DNA of 39,579 bases, taken from contig CAYSPT010000047.1 of the NCBI GenBank assembly GCA_964432985.1, positions 1-39,579 of the forward strand. Direction: 5' to 3'. Shown piece after piece: positions 7,267-16,505 of this stretch. The notes under the pieces were generated by a model. The model saw only the letters and a list, made by a program, of their open reading frames with translations. It made no database searches and had not been told where the DNA came from. How positions within the stretch are numbered: position 1 is the first letter of the stretch; each line of letters begins with the position of its first letter. The stretch comes from CAYSPT01 sp964432985. Its GTDB lineage: Bacteria; Muiribacteriota; CAYSPT01. The translations under genes and the position numbers were made by a program.

Positions 7267-8559
7267 ATGAACTCGCTCAATGCTTGTTTGCATTCCAATG
7301 CTTGTTGGTATTCCAATGCCTGGCGGCATTCTTTTGCCAGATCCTGTTTACTGTCAATTGCTTTTATCCTTCTGTTCACTCTTTACTGTGAACCCGGTCA
7401 CGCCAGGGATGTAGAAACGATGTTTTACGAAGCCGTCGAGCTTGAGGATGCCGCCCGCACCAAGGCCGACTATATCAAGGTAATCAAAGCATACCGGGCG
7501 GTCATTGCCAGCGGGAGTGAAAAGACTCCCAAGGAGACTCTTGCCACCTCCCAGTTTGCCATCGGGGAAACTCTCTATTCAAAGCTTAAAATGTATGAAG
7601 AGGCTGCCGGGGAGTTCAGCAAAGTTATTGAAAAATACCCTCGTTCCAGCTGGGTGGAAGAAGCCCTGAGAAAGATGGAGGAGTGCCATAAAAAAGCGCA
7701 ATCTTCCTCCTCGAGTTCAGTTTCTCCCAACTGGCTCCAGGGGACCCAGCCCGCCGGTACGGGAGGGGCCGCCGAGGAAGTTGTATTCTACGACCCGAAA
7801 CTGCTCACACCTGATATGTATGAAGAAGTCGATCCCGCGGTGGCGAAAGCAGAGCTGGAAAAACTTGAAAAACTGGCTTCGATACCCCATGTACCTCCTA
7901 TTCCCATAGAAGAGGTCGTTACCGGTCCCACCATCATCGCCGACCTCTTCGAAGCAGCTAGAAACCGGGATCCGAATAAGTCCATCCGGGACTACAGCCT
8001 GACCCTGGATGTGTTCTTTGGTGATTATCCTGATTTCACCATTGAGCTCAAGGTATCAGGAACCATGGTCCGGATTGAAGTGGGTGATGACCTGGTTTTC
8101 CTTTCTACCAGCGGGCCATTTCCCCAGAAGAACATGATCCTCTATTTCCCGTCTACCGGCCAGTACCTGGATCTTGCCAAATCGGGCTCCCGGGAAGGTA
8201 AATCGGTTGCGAAAAACCTTAAGCTGGTAGGGTATTTCCTTGATTCCCTCCACCGGGCTGAAGACAGCTTCTATCTGGATTACTCAGCTTTCGAGGAAGA
8301 AGAGTACCTGGTGGACATCATTCCCAAGGACGTAAAAGCACAGGTTTCTGCAACCGTTGGTGTTCACGCCCTGAACAATATCCTCACCAGGATCCAGATC
8401 GATAATTTCAACACCAGCCAGACTCTCGTTTCAGCATACTGCCGCAACTGGCGTTTCAACAGCAACCTGTCGCCGGATAATTTCAAGGTCCCGGCCGGGA
8501 CATCGCCAACCGGCGGAATTCCGTCCTCTGTTCCTGTCCCCGAGGCTCTCCTGCAATGA
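7267..8559 (+). CDS. Exported TPR protein with LolA-like C-terminal domain
   Basis: This 430-residue protein has an extended N-terminus with three near-repeats of six residues, then a signal peptide (about residues 25-46, LLSIAFILLFTLYCEPGHA). TPR-like helices follow at about 50-145 (AIGETLYSKLKMYEEAAGEFSKVIEKYP). A Ser-rich linker leads to a beta-rich domain (about 220-420) that resembles LolA-type lipoprotein carriers: a SLTLDVFFG strand, YFPSTGQYLDL, and a final FNSNLSPDNFKVPAGT. LolA-like domains bind lipid or lipoprotein tails in the periplasm. AAAGGAG lies nine bases before the ATG. The stop overlaps the next gene by four bases (ATGA). The LolA call is by pattern and should be confirmed by profile search. 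Confidence 0.6.
   Translation: MNSLNACLHSNACWYSNAWRHSFARSCLLSIAFILLFTLYCEPGHARDVETMFYEAVELEDAARTKADYIKVIKAYRAVIASGSEKTPKETLATSQFAIGETLYSKLKMYEEAAGEFSKVIEKYPRSSWVEEALRKMEECHKKAQSSSSSSVSPNWLQGTQPAGTGGAAEEVVFYDPKLLTPDMYEEVDPAVAKAELEKLEKLASIPHVPPIPIEEVVTGPTIIADLFEAARNRDPNKSIRDYSLTLDVFFGDYPDFTIELKVSGTMVRIEVGDDLVFLSTSGPFPQKNMILYFPSTGQYLDLAKSGSREGKSVAKNLKLVGYFLDSLHRAEDSFYLDYSAFEEEEYLVDIIPKDVKAQVSATVGVHALNNILTRIQIDNFNTSQTLVSAYCRNWRFNSNLSPDNFKVPAGTSPTGGIPSSVPVPEALLQ
7279..7332 (+). repeat. 18-bp tandem repeat in the N-terminal codons
   Basis: Three imperfect 18-bp units starting with AATGC lie end to end (7279-7296, 7297-7314, 7315-7332). They encode NACLHS/NACWYS/NAWRHS-like blocks just before the signal peptide. 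Being a multiple of three, the array does not shift frame. It may mean that the true start is downstream, at the signal peptide. Confidence 0.75.
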
Positions 8560-10265
8560 GATGTCCCATTATTCAAACACTGATAATTCTGTTGATGGGA
8601 ATGGTTCTCTTTATCAGTGGATTTCCTCTGGAAGCAAAGCCGACAGTACATCGTGATTCGGCGGTCCATGCAGAGTTTGTATTCAATACCTGGTCCGATT
8701 CCGACAAAGTCATTCTCTGGACAGAGGATGAAACGCTTACCGTGGGATGGTATATCAGCGGCACCGTCTGTTTCTATGGGTCCGATCAGGCCAACGAAGA
8801 GTACTGGGACGGCGCATGTTACCCCGACGCCCCTGAGTGGGACTCCATCGAATACCGTGTTGTGCTGGAATGGAACGCCTTCGACGCCAACGGAAATCGT
8901 ATATCCTCAAGCGGCTCCAGCCGCTACCGTGAAATAATCACTCGCGGAACACTGGCGGAAACCTCCAGCAAACGCCGTATTGGCGCATTACCCGGAGAAT
9001 ACTCCCCTAAACAAACGATTTGGGTGTTTTACATACCGCTGGACAATCTCGAAATCACCTTCCCGGTGCCAAATCAATGCAATACCTGGCCCGGCGCCTC
9101 TTACGGTGAGGAACCGGTTTTCGTTGATATCTCTTCGCTCTCGAATTTCGAGGAAGAGCGATTGTATCGGATGTACTGTGAGATCACGTATACCCACGCC
9201 ACCTGGAGGGAAGACGGAGGAGGTATTTCAGCCTATCATAAGCAGACCGTTAGCAGCGAAAAACGATATGCCCTGATCAGGGACATTGAAGGGGGATCTC
9301 TTGATGAGACGCCGCTTACGCCCTTCATCCATCAGAAACTCACCACTGACGACCCATTACCAGAACGTACAGTCACTTGCGCAATCCTCGATAATAATCC
9401 CAACCAGGAGGTCGAAAAAGTCACCATAAGCCTGGGGGGAGAAGAGAGAGACATGAAGCCTGTGCCGGGAAGTATCGATAGGCATTATGAAAAAGCTTCA
9501 TCATATGCCGGGGACGAAAACGCCCGCTACAAAAGTCTGTGGACCCTCAACCTGGATGAGAGTGAACCGGACGGGTTCGGTCTCAACAAACCCCGGGCTC
9601 CCAATTGGCGGGACCAAACATCCACCACCGGCCCGCCATTCCACATACAACCTCTGGTGGTAACCGTCAATGCGACCTTGAAATGGGGCGACACAACATC
9701 ACTACAGTGGGAGAAAAGCATAAGTGTTAAAGACAATGATGCTCCCGGGACATCACTGATGTTCCGTTTATCCCCGGTCGACCCAAGATCCGCCAGCACA
9801 TTGCGGGTTTCTGAAGGGACAGAAGATCCTCCCGGAAAGATCAATATCAGCGTGAGCAGACCCGGAGTAGCACCGCTGACTGCAGAAATCTCAGACCCGT
9901 GGGATTACAATGACTATGTTGATGTGGCGGCTACTTTTCCCGGCCAAGATACTAGAATCAGCATGATAGAAGGAAAAAGAGTATGGATAGAATTAACACC
10001 AGATGATAACATTGACGGTGCCCAGGTGAAATCTGTCATGTTTCGGGTTGAAAAAAGTAGGTTCAATGATTTATTATACAATTCTGACCGGGATGCCTAT
10101 GAACGGGTTTTGATCTTCCGTCGTCCATCAGAAGATGTTCCGGGTGAATTGATTCTTACAGATCATTCTGATAATATCAGACGGATCAAGTTTCCGCTGG
10201 AAATCATCGATACGCGGTTGGACGTGTATGACCTGGACACGAATACCAGATCCGGCAGAAAGTGA
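8556..10265 (+). CDS. Exported hypothetical protein
   Basis: This 569-residue protein starts with a clear signal peptide (IIQTLIILLMGMVLFISGFPLEA, about residues 5-27). The mature part is beta-rich, with many Trp, Asp and Pro residues, and looks like several Ig-like or extracellular domains. Four Cys near residues 55-75 and 175-210 could form disulfides. I recognise no family. It overlaps the TPR/LolA-like gene by ATGA and the following kinase gene starts just after its stop, so it is translated as part of this four-gene operon. It may be the extracytoplasmic partner of the signalling proteins downstream, which is inference. Confidence 0.75.
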   Translation: MRCPIIQTLIILLMGMVLFISGFPLEAKPTVHRDSAVHAEFVFNTWSDSDKVILWTEDETLTVGWYISGTVCFYGSDQANEEYWDGACYPDAPEWDSIEYRVVLEWNAFDANGNRISSSGSSRYREIITRGTLAETSSKRRIGALPGEYSPKQTIWVFYIPLDNLEITFPVPNQCNTWPGASYGEEPVFVDISSLSNFEEERLYRMYCEITYTHATWREDGGGISAYHKQTVSSEKRYALIRDIEGGSLDETPLTPFIHQKLTTDDPLPERTVTCAILDNNPNQEVEKVTISLGGEERDMKPVPGSIDRHYEKASSYAGDENARYKSLWTLNLDESEPDGFGLNKPRAPNWRDQTSTTGPPFHIQPLVVTVNATLKWGDTTSLQWEKSISVKDNDAPGTSLMFRLSPVDPRSASTLRVSEGTEDPPGKINISVSRPGVAPLTAEISDPWDYNDYVDVAATFPGQDTRISMIEGKRVWIELTPDDNIDGAQVKSVMFRVEKSRFNDLLYNSDRDAYERVLIFRRPSEDVPGELILTDHSDNIRRIKFPLEIIDTRLDVYDLDTNTRSGRK

Positions 10266-10273
10266 GGAGTATC

Positions 10274-11890
10274 GTGGCAGAAAGCGCAAATATCAAAACG
10301 CAACTGAGCCAGCTTCAAGAAGAAAACACTCGGCTTCTTGACGAACTCAGACATAACAGGATGCGGTTCTTCGGGCTGCTTGATGCCTGTACTCTCCTCA
10401 ATGCTACGCTAAACCTGGACAACCTGCTCGATCTCATCATGCGGATAGCCAAAGAAGTCATGAACGCAGAAGCTTCTTCTTTGATGCTGGTCGACGAAGA
10501 AAGCCAGGAACTCCGTTTCGAGGTGGCCCACGGAGAAAAAGGGGAGCAGGTCAAGGTAATCCGGCTGAAGATGGGTGAAGGCATTGCCGGGTGGGTTGCT
10601 CAAACCGGTGAGACGTTGCTTATCCCCGATGTCAGCAAAGATCCGCGTTTCTATAAGAAAGCCGACGAGAAAACCAAGTTTACAACCCGTTGCATGATTT
10701 GCGCTCCACTGAAGACAAAAGAGAGAATTGTCGGCGTGGTAGAGGTTATCAACAAACGCAACAACCAGATTTTCAACGAAGAAGACGTCGAGCTTCTGGA
10801 AGCGTTTGCCAATCAGGGCGCTGTAGCACTTGAAAACGCCATGCTCTACGACCAGCTTTCCCGTGAGAAACGTCGTATTGAAGCGATCGTCAACAGCATG
10901 ACAGATGCTGTTATCGTTACCGATAACAAATTCCGTCCCGAACTTCTCAACCCCTCTGCCCGAAATGTTTTTGGCCTCGATATCCAGGAAACGGAGACCG
11001 AAGGGGAGTACAAGTTGTGGATACTGCTCGACGAACTGGCCAAGCTGCAACGGAATGCCACCTTTGATATATGCCTGATGAAACCGGAAGGGCTCATCCT
11101 GTCAAACAACGTCACTATGATGAAGGATTCGGAGGGGGAACCGACCGGATCCATTATGGTGATGAGAAACATTACCGAACTTAAAGAGCGGGAGCGCGCC
11201 AAATCCGAGTTTCTCGCCCTGGTAGCGCACCGGCTCTATGAACCGATGGTTCGGTACCGGGACAAGTTGAAAAAGCTGTCAACTACCTTGCCGGCCGAAC
11301 TTTCTGAAGATCAACGGATTTTCTTTGAAAAAACGACGAGATTTATCGATTCACTGTACAACATGGTGGTCAAGCTGCTTTACTTCTCCGAACTGGAGGC
11401 CGGACCTCTGCGGATCGAACGGTACCGGGTCGATCTTAACGAGATGGTGGACCAGGTTCTGGAGCGTGTTTTACCAATGACCGTTGATCGAAACATTACC
11501 CTGGAAAAACAATTACCTGCAAAGGGACCGGTCATCAGCCTGGACGAAGAGCGCATACACCAGGTCATGTACAACCTGATGGTTAACGCTATCAAGCTCT
11601 CAGATGCAGAAAAGACTATCCGGGTGAACCTGGAAGATGATGTTGAACAGGCGCGGTTTTCGGTTATTGCAGAAGGAGAAAAGTTGCCCGTCGAAGATTT
11701 TTCTTCCATAATGAAGCAGTTCAGCGCTGAAAAGGACCTGATGGTCGAAAGCGAAACTGAAATCGGCCGCAGCAGCCTGGAATTGGCTTTTATCAAGCAT
11801 ATAATTGATGCTCACGGAGGCAAGATCCAGGCAGAACAACAGGAATCGAAAACCATTTTCTCGTTTTCCATTCCAAAGATATTCTTTTGA
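10274..11890 (+). CDS. GAF-PAS histidine-kinase-like protein with degenerate ATPase domain
   Basis: The start is taken at the GTG at 10274, which has AGGAG four bases upstream; an earlier GTG at 10262 has none. The 538-residue protein has an N-terminal coiled coil (1-30), a GAF domain (about 40-195), a PAS domain (about 200-305) and a HisKA-like helix pair with His319 in LVAHRLYEP. The ATPase domain keeps the N box (VMYNLMVNAIKL), but the G1 box normally reading D-x-G-x-G is IAEGEKLPVED, and the G2 box is GRSSLELAF rather than GxGLGL. ATP binding is therefore doubtful. No membrane segment is seen, so it is a cytoplasmic sensor. The next gene, ten bases away, encodes an intact RsbW-type ATPase. 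Confidence 0.8.
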   Translation: MAESANIKTQLSQLQEENTRLLDELRHNRMRFFGLLDACTLLNATLNLDNLLDLIMRIAKEVMNAEASSLMLVDEESQELRFEVAHGEKGEQVKVIRLKMGEGIAGWVAQTGETLLIPDVSKDPRFYKKADEKTKFTTRCMICAPLKTKERIVGVVEVINKRNNQIFNEEDVELLEAFANQGAVALENAMLYDQLSREKRRIEAIVNSMTDAVIVTDNKFRPELLNPSARNVFGLDIQETETEGEYKLWILLDELAKLQRNATFDICLMKPEGLILSNNVTMMKDSEGEPTGSIMVMRNITELKERERAKSEFLALVAHRLYEPMVRYRDKLKKLSTTLPAELSEDQRIFFEKTTRFIDSLYNMVVKLLYFSELEAGPLRIERYRVDLNEMVDQVLERVLPMTVDRNITLEKQLPAKGPVISLDEERIHQVMYNLMVNAIKLSDAEKTIRVNLEDDVEQARFSVIAEGEKLPVEDFSSIMKQFSAEKDLMVESETEIGRSSLELAFIKHIIDAHGGKIQAEQQESKTIFSFSIPKIFF

Positions 11891-11900
11891 GGGAGATGAT

Positions 11901-12371
11901 GTGTTCATGACGTTGCTGCAAAACCAGCTACAATCTATCAGTCTCCCCTGCCATCCCAGATTTCTCAAGAAGGCACGGGAGTTTGTCAGCACCGTCCTCA
12001 GCGATATAGACGTCTCCAACAAAGAGCGCTTTGCCATCGAACTGTCCCTGGATGAAGCCGCCATGAATGCTATCGACCACGGTTCAGCCATCAATGCAAG
12101 TATGGATTTTGAAATTCAATGTGGTTTGAGAAACGGCAAGCTGATATTGCTTATCAAGGATTACGGCGGAAAACCTTTCGATCCCAATTATTTTGAGAAA
12201 CTGGCCGGAAAAAAGAGTTGGGGATACGGCGGCCGGGGAATTTCTATCATCAAGCAGTTGATGGACGAGGTCATGTACTCTTTTCACACGGGTGAAAGCA
12301 CAACGGTGTGCATGATCAAACAATTGCAGGCCACGGCGACCCAAAAAACTCCCGGTGACGATTGGACTTAA
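11901..12371 (+). CDS. RsbW/SpoIIAB-like ATPase (anti-sigma factor type serine kinase)
   Basis: This 156-residue HATPase_c_2 protein has all the nucleotide-binding boxes: ELSLDEAAMNAIDHGS (N box), LLIKDYGGKPFDP (G1) and GYGGRGISIIKQLMDEV (G2). Such proteins are anti-sigma factors or serine kinases of partner-switching pathways. No STAS-domain antagonist or sigma factor is encoded nearby. The start is taken at the GTG at 11901 (GGGAG five bases upstream), with ATG 11907 as an alternative; the longer upstream frame overlaps the kinase gene and is unlikely. As last gene of the operon beside a kinase with a damaged ATPase domain, it could act with that sensor. This is inference. It converges on pilC. 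Confidence 0.8.
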   Translation: MFMTLLQNQLQSISLPCHPRFLKKAREFVSTVLSDIDVSNKERFAIELSLDEAAMNAIDHGSAINASMDFEIQCGLRNGKLILLIKDYGGKPFDPNYFEKLAGKKSWGYGGRGISIIKQLMDEVMYSFHTGESTTVCMIKQLQATATQKTPGDDWT

Positions 12372-12407
12372 TCTCGCTCATTTACATCCACTACAACGCC
12401 TGTTGGT

Positions 12408-13604
12408 TTAGCCTTGTGTCTGGTTGACCAGGCTAAGCATCGGCAGGAAGATAGCCATAACGATACCGCCGATGATGATACCCATGACCACGATAACAAC
12501 CGGCTCGATGATCGATGTCAGCGCCTTGATAGCGGTATCGACCTCGGAGTCATAGAAATCGGCGATCTTGCTCAGCATGCTGTCCAGTTCACCGGTTTCT
12601 TCCCCGACAGCAATCATCTGCACCACCATGGGGGGAAATACCCGGCTGTTTCTCAGCGGTTCGGCGATTGACTCACCTTCCCTGATGGATATCCTGGTTT
12701 TGTGAACAGCGTCGGCAACTACCACATTACCTGCCGTATCGGCGGTCACCTCCAGCGCCTGCAGTATCGGCACACCGCTGGCAATCAGTGTCCCCAGGGT
12801 GCGCGTGAACTTGGCCACCGCCACTTTACGAAGCATAGAACCCATCTTGGGAATTTTCAGCATATTCGTGTCTCTGAACCTGATACCCTGCTTGGTGCCC
12901 AGAAACCTCTTGAGGAGAAAAAGAGCGACACCGACACCTATCAGGAGTACGATAAAATAGCTCTGCATGAATTCGCTGGCCGACAGCAGTAATCTGGTCG
13001 GAAGAGGCAGTTCGCCCTGACCTTCGAATATATTCTTGAAACTCGGCAGAACGAAGGTAACCAGGAATACCACAACTGCGAAGGCAATAGTCATAACGAC
13101 CACCGGATAGGTGAGCGCCCCTTTTACCTTCTGACGCAGTTGCTCTGATGATTCCAGGTAGTTTGCCAGACGGTCGAGGATTTCATCCAGAACACCGCCC
13201 GCTTCGCCGGCTTTTACCAGGTTGACAAACAGATGCGAAAACACCCTTGGATGTCTTTCCAGTGCCTTGGAAAATGTCATACCGGCTTCTACATCTCCGC
13301 GGATCGTGTTGATAATATCGCGCATCCTGGGATTCTCGACCTGCTCACTGAGAATAGTGAGGCACCTCACCAGAGGAACACCGGCTCCGATCATGGTGGC
13401 AAATTGCCGTGCAAAGATGGCGATTTCCTGCGGAATGATCTTTTTCTGGAAGAACACGATGTCCTTCGGTTTTTCCTTGATACTGGTTACAAAATAGCCT
13501 CGCTCGCGAAGCTTTGATACAACGGCTTCCTTGTTTTCACCCTCATATTCCTGGGTAATGATCTTGCCTTCCCAGTTACGGGCTTTACAAATATACTTAG
13601 GCAC
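12408..13604 (-). CDS. pilC: Type IV pilus inner-membrane platform protein PilC
   Basis: This 398-residue GspF/PilC-family protein is of normal length. An N-terminal cytoplasmic domain begins YICKARNWEGKIITQEYEG. Two T2SSF domains follow (about 65-190 and 270-395), with the repeated signature FARQFATMIGAGVPLVRCL and FTRTLGTLIASGVPILQAL. Membrane helices lie near 165-190, 215-240 and 370-392. PilC is the platform linking the assembly and retraction ATPases to the pilus. The start is GTG with GGGAGG nine bases upstream. It is the last gene of aroE-pilB-pilT-pilC. No pilin or minor pilin gene is in the window. Confidence 0.95.
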   Translation of the reverse strand: MPKYICKARNWEGKIITQEYEGENKEAVVSKLRERGYFVTSIKEKPKDIVFFQKKIIPQEIAIFARQFATMIGAGVPLVRCLTILSEQVENPRMRDIINTIRGDVEAGMTFSKALERHPRVFSHLFVNLVKAGEAGGVLDEILDRLANYLESSEQLRQKVKGALTYPVVVMTIAFAVVVFLVTFVLPSFKNIFEGQGELPLPTRLLLSASEFMQSYFIVLLIGVGVALFLLKRFLGTKQGIRFRDTNMLKIPKMGSMLRKVAVAKFTRTLGTLIASGVPILQALEVTADTAGNVVVADAVHKTRISIREGESIAEPLRNSRVFPPMVVQMIAVGEETGELDSMLSKIADFYDSEVDTAIKALTSIIEPVVIVVMGIIIGGIVMAIFLPMLSLVNQTQG

Positions 13605-13627
13605 AGAGCTTCACCTCCCACCAATAA

Positions 13628-14692
13628 TTAGCTCTTTGCCTGAATCATACGTTTAAGTTCGTCCGGATTCAGGGTGTGGGCCAGTGCTTCCGAAAGTGTA
13701 ATATCCCCCCGCAGATAAAGATCTCTAAGGGATTGTTCGAATGTCTGCATTCCCAAATGCTGACTGGTCTGCATAACCGTGTACAACTGGTGTACTTTCT
13801 GTTCGCGAATCAGGTTGGCTACCGCCGGGGTAGAGCCGAGCATCTCGATTGACGGAGTTCTCCCCTTGCCGCTGGCCAGGGGAAGAAGCTGCTGCGCCAC
13901 TACTCCCTGGAGAACGAACGACAGCTGTGTTCTGACCTGCTGCTGCTGAAAGGGCGGAAAAATATCGATGATACGGTTAAGGGTTTGGGCTGCGTCAGTG
14001 GTGTGCAGCGTGGCAAACACCAGGTGACCGGTCTCGGCCAGGGTAAGGGCGGCACTGATGGTTTCCAGATCCCGCATTTCGCCTACCACGATAACGTCGG
14101 GGTCCTGCCTGAGAACGTGCTTCAGCGCGTCGCCAAACGAATAGGTGTCAACGTGCAACTCCCTCTGGTTGATAATTGATTTCTTGTGATAATGCAGGTA
14201 CTCGATGGGATCCTCCACGGTAATAATGTGGCACCTTCGAGTGCGGTTCACCAGATCAGTCAAAGCGGCCAGCGTGGTTGACTTTCCTGAACCGGTAGGA
14301 CCGGTGACCAGAACGAGCCCCTTGGGTAGAGCAGCAAAATCCTTTATTTTTGACGGCAGGTTGAGCTCGGCCAGACCCGGTATTTTTGAGGGAATAACAC
14401 GGAAAGCAGCGCCGATACATCCTCTTTGCTTGTAAACGTTCACCCTGAACCGTCCGAATCCGTGCACGCTGTAGGAAATATCGAGTTCGAGCTTTTCTTC
14501 GAACTGCTTCTGCTGTTCCGCTGTCAGCATGTTGTAGACGAGACTCCGGGTGTCCATCGGGGTGAGAACGTCCAGGTCGGTCGAGATTAGCTCTCCGTCA
14601 ACCCGGATAACGGGAGGGGTCCCAACAGTTAAATGCAAATCAGATGCATCATTCTCCACCACCAGATTAAGCAGGTCATTCAGTACGAACAT
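13628..14692 (-). CDS. pilT: Type IV pilus retraction ATPase PilT
   Basis: This 354-residue protein is the usual length for PilT. It begins LNDLLNLVVENDASDLHLTVG (PAS-like N-domain). It has the Walker A GPTGSGKSTTLA, the Asp-box region ITVEDPIEYLH, the Walker B VVGEMRDLETI, and a His-box HLVFATLHTTDAAQ, followed by the retraction-linked C-terminal segment. PilT depolymerises pili and so powers twitching. A strong Shine-Dalgarno (GGGAGG) precedes the ATG. It sits between pilB and pilC in the same operon. Confidence 0.95.
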   Translation of the reverse strand: MFVLNDLLNLVVENDASDLHLTVGTPPVIRVDGELISTDLDVLTPMDTRSLVYNMLTAEQQKQFEEKLELDISYSVHGFGRFRVNVYKQRGCIGAAFRVIPSKIPGLAELNLPSKIKDFAALPKGLVLVTGPTGSGKSTTLAALTDLVNRTRRCHIITVEDPIEYLHYHKKSIINQRELHVDTYSFGDALKHVLRQDPDVIVVGEMRDLETISAALTLAETGHLVFATLHTTDAAQTLNRIIDIFPPFQQQQVRTQLSFVLQGVVAQQLLPLASGKGRTPSIEMLGSTPAVANLIREQKVHQLYTVMQTSQHLGMQTFEQSLRDLYLRGDITLSEALAHTLNPDELKRMIQAKS

Positions 14693-14765
14693 CGATTATT
14701 CCTCCCGCATTCCAGTCTGTCCAAACATCATCCAGAAACTACTTTTCAACTTATGTTTTTTCAGC

Positions 14766-16505
14766 TTACGATTTTTCAGCCGTTACCCTGATAACCTCGG
14801 CGGCAGTTGTTTTACCGAGCATCAGTTTTCTCAATGCACTTTCGCGAAGCGTGAGCATACCTTCCTCCCGGGCCACCCGGGTCAGGTTGGCCGTCGACTG
14901 CCCTTCCAGGATCATCCTGCGGAGCCTCTCTGAAATCGGCATAACCTCGTATGCACCCAGCCGGCCCCGGTGGCCGGTATCACCACATAGCTCGCAGCCG
15001 CGGCCCTTGTAAAACAACAGCTTGTTTAGATCCAGGTGCGGCAGCTCCAGCTTCACCAGTAGTTCGTGGGTGATGTTGAGATTTTTTACCAGTTCACTCT
15101 TGGGCCGGTACTCGACTTTACAGTCTTTGCATATAGTCCTGACCAGGCGCTGAGCCTGGATAAGTATCAAGGATGTGGCCACCATGAACGGCTCTATTCC
15201 CATGTTGAGCAGACGGCCGATGGTGCTGGGAGCGTCGTTTGTGTGCAGCGTAGACAGCACAAGGTGACCGGTCAACGATGCTTTAATGGCGATTTCTGCC
15301 GTCTCGTAATCACGGATTTCGCCGACCATGATGACGTCCGGATCCTGACGGAGAAAGGATCTCAGAGCACCGGCAAAGGTGAGTCCGATCTCGGGACGGC
15401 ATTGTACCTGATTGATTCCGTGCAGGTTGTACTCTACCGGATCCTCGGCAGTCATAACGTTGACGGTGGGCTGCGAAACCTTATGCAGCGCCGAGTAAAG
15501 CGTAGTGGTTTTCCCGCTCCCGGTAGGCCCCGTAACCAGCACGATTCCGTTGGGCTGCGCAATGGCAAAGTCAAATTTAACCAGGCTGGCCGGCTCGAAG
15601 CCCAGATCTTCCATGTCCAGCCTGAGACTCGACTGATCCAGAATTCTCATGACCACCTTCTCACCGTACACCGTGGGGATTGACGAAACCCTGATGTCGA
15701 TGGGACGGTTGTTCACTCTGATCTTAATACGCCCGTCCTGGGGCAGACGTTTCTCGGCGATATTAAGCTTGGCCATAATCTTGATTCTGGACACGATGGC
15801 CGCCTGTGCCCGCTTGGGAGGGGTCATGGCCTCTGCTAAAATACCGTCGAGGCGATACCGAATTCTGAGATCGCGCTCGTAGGGTTCCACATGAATGTCA
15901 CTGACGCCTCTTTCCACAGCCTGGGAAATTATCAAGTTTACCAGCCTGATAATAGGAGCGTCGTTTTCACCAAGATCACCGAGAGCGTCAAGATTATCAT
16001 CATCGGAAGCATCCTTGCCGATGTCACCCAGGTCTTCCATGAGACCATCCACTTCCCCCTCGGTGCTGCCGAAACATTTTTGTATAGCGTCGTTGACGTC
16101 GGCGCTGGTGGCTACCACCGGTTTTACGATCAGGCCGGTCATTAATTGAATGTCGTCGATGGCCAGAATATTGAGCGGATCGGTCATGGCAACAGTTAAT
16201 TTGTTACCTACCTTGTTAATGGCAATCAGGTTGTGGCGGCGACAGATATGTTCCGGGATGATTTTGGCGGTTACCGGGTCAATCAGGTAGTTTGAAAGGT
16301 TGATAAAAGGTATTCCGAGCTGACGGCCCAGAGCTTCAACTATGTCCTGCTCGGTTACCAGCCCCATTTCCACCAGGATGGCACCAAGCCGTTTCCCGTC
16401 CTTTTTTTGGATGGCCAGAGCTTTTTCCAGCTGTTGCTGGTTGATGAGACCGTCCTGGATCAAAGTATCTCCAAGACGCATTCGAGTTTTAGCTGGCTTT
16501 ACCAC
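14766..16505 (-). CDS. pilB: Type IV pilus assembly ATPase PilB
   Basis: This 579-residue protein has an N-terminal MshEN domain (about 10-150: RLGDTLIQDGLINQQQLEKA and LGRQLGIPFINL), which in relatives can bind cyclic di-GMP. The T2SSE ATPase follows with GPTGSGKTTTLYSAL, DPVEYNLHGINQ and MVGEIRDYETAEIA. A tetracysteine zinc element (CKDC and CELC) lies near 455-495. Residues about 150-180 are an acidic linker. PilB powers pilus extension at the inner membrane. The GTG start overlaps the aroE 3' end by 17 bases and has GGAGG nine bases upstream. Confidence 0.95.
   Translation of the reverse strand: MVKPAKTRMRLGDTLIQDGLINQQQLEKALAIQKKDGKRLGAILVEMGLVTEQDIVEALGRQLGIPFINLSNYLIDPVTAKIIPEHICRRHNLIAINKVGNKLTVAMTDPLNILAIDDIQLMTGLIVKPVVATSADVNDAIQKCFGSTEGEVDGLMEDLGDIGKDASDDDNLDALGDLGENDAPIIRLVNLIISQAVERGVSDIHVEPYERDLRIRYRLDGILAEAMTPPKRAQAAIVSRIKIMAKLNIAEKRLPQDGRIKIRVNNRPIDIRVSSIPTVYGEKVVMRILDQSSLRLDMEDLGFEPASLVKFDFAIAQPNGIVLVTGPTGSGKTTTLYSALHKVSQPTVNVMTAEDPVEYNLHGINQVQCRPEIGLTFAGALRSFLRQDPDVIMVGEIRDYETAEIAIKASLTGHLVLSTLHTNDAPSTIGRLLNMGIEPFMVATSLILIQAQRLVRTICKDCKVEYRPKSELVKNLNITHELLVKLELPHLDLNKLLFYKGRGCELCGDTGHRGRLGAYEVMPISERLRRMILEGQSTANLTRVAREEGMLTLRESALRKLMLGKTTAAEVIRVTAEKS

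Noticed and set aside
11805..11900. Longer RsbW-like start within the kinase gene
   Set aside because: The extra residues are Arg/Asn/Phe-rich shadow sequence of the kinase gene; a good RBS precedes the GTG at 11901.
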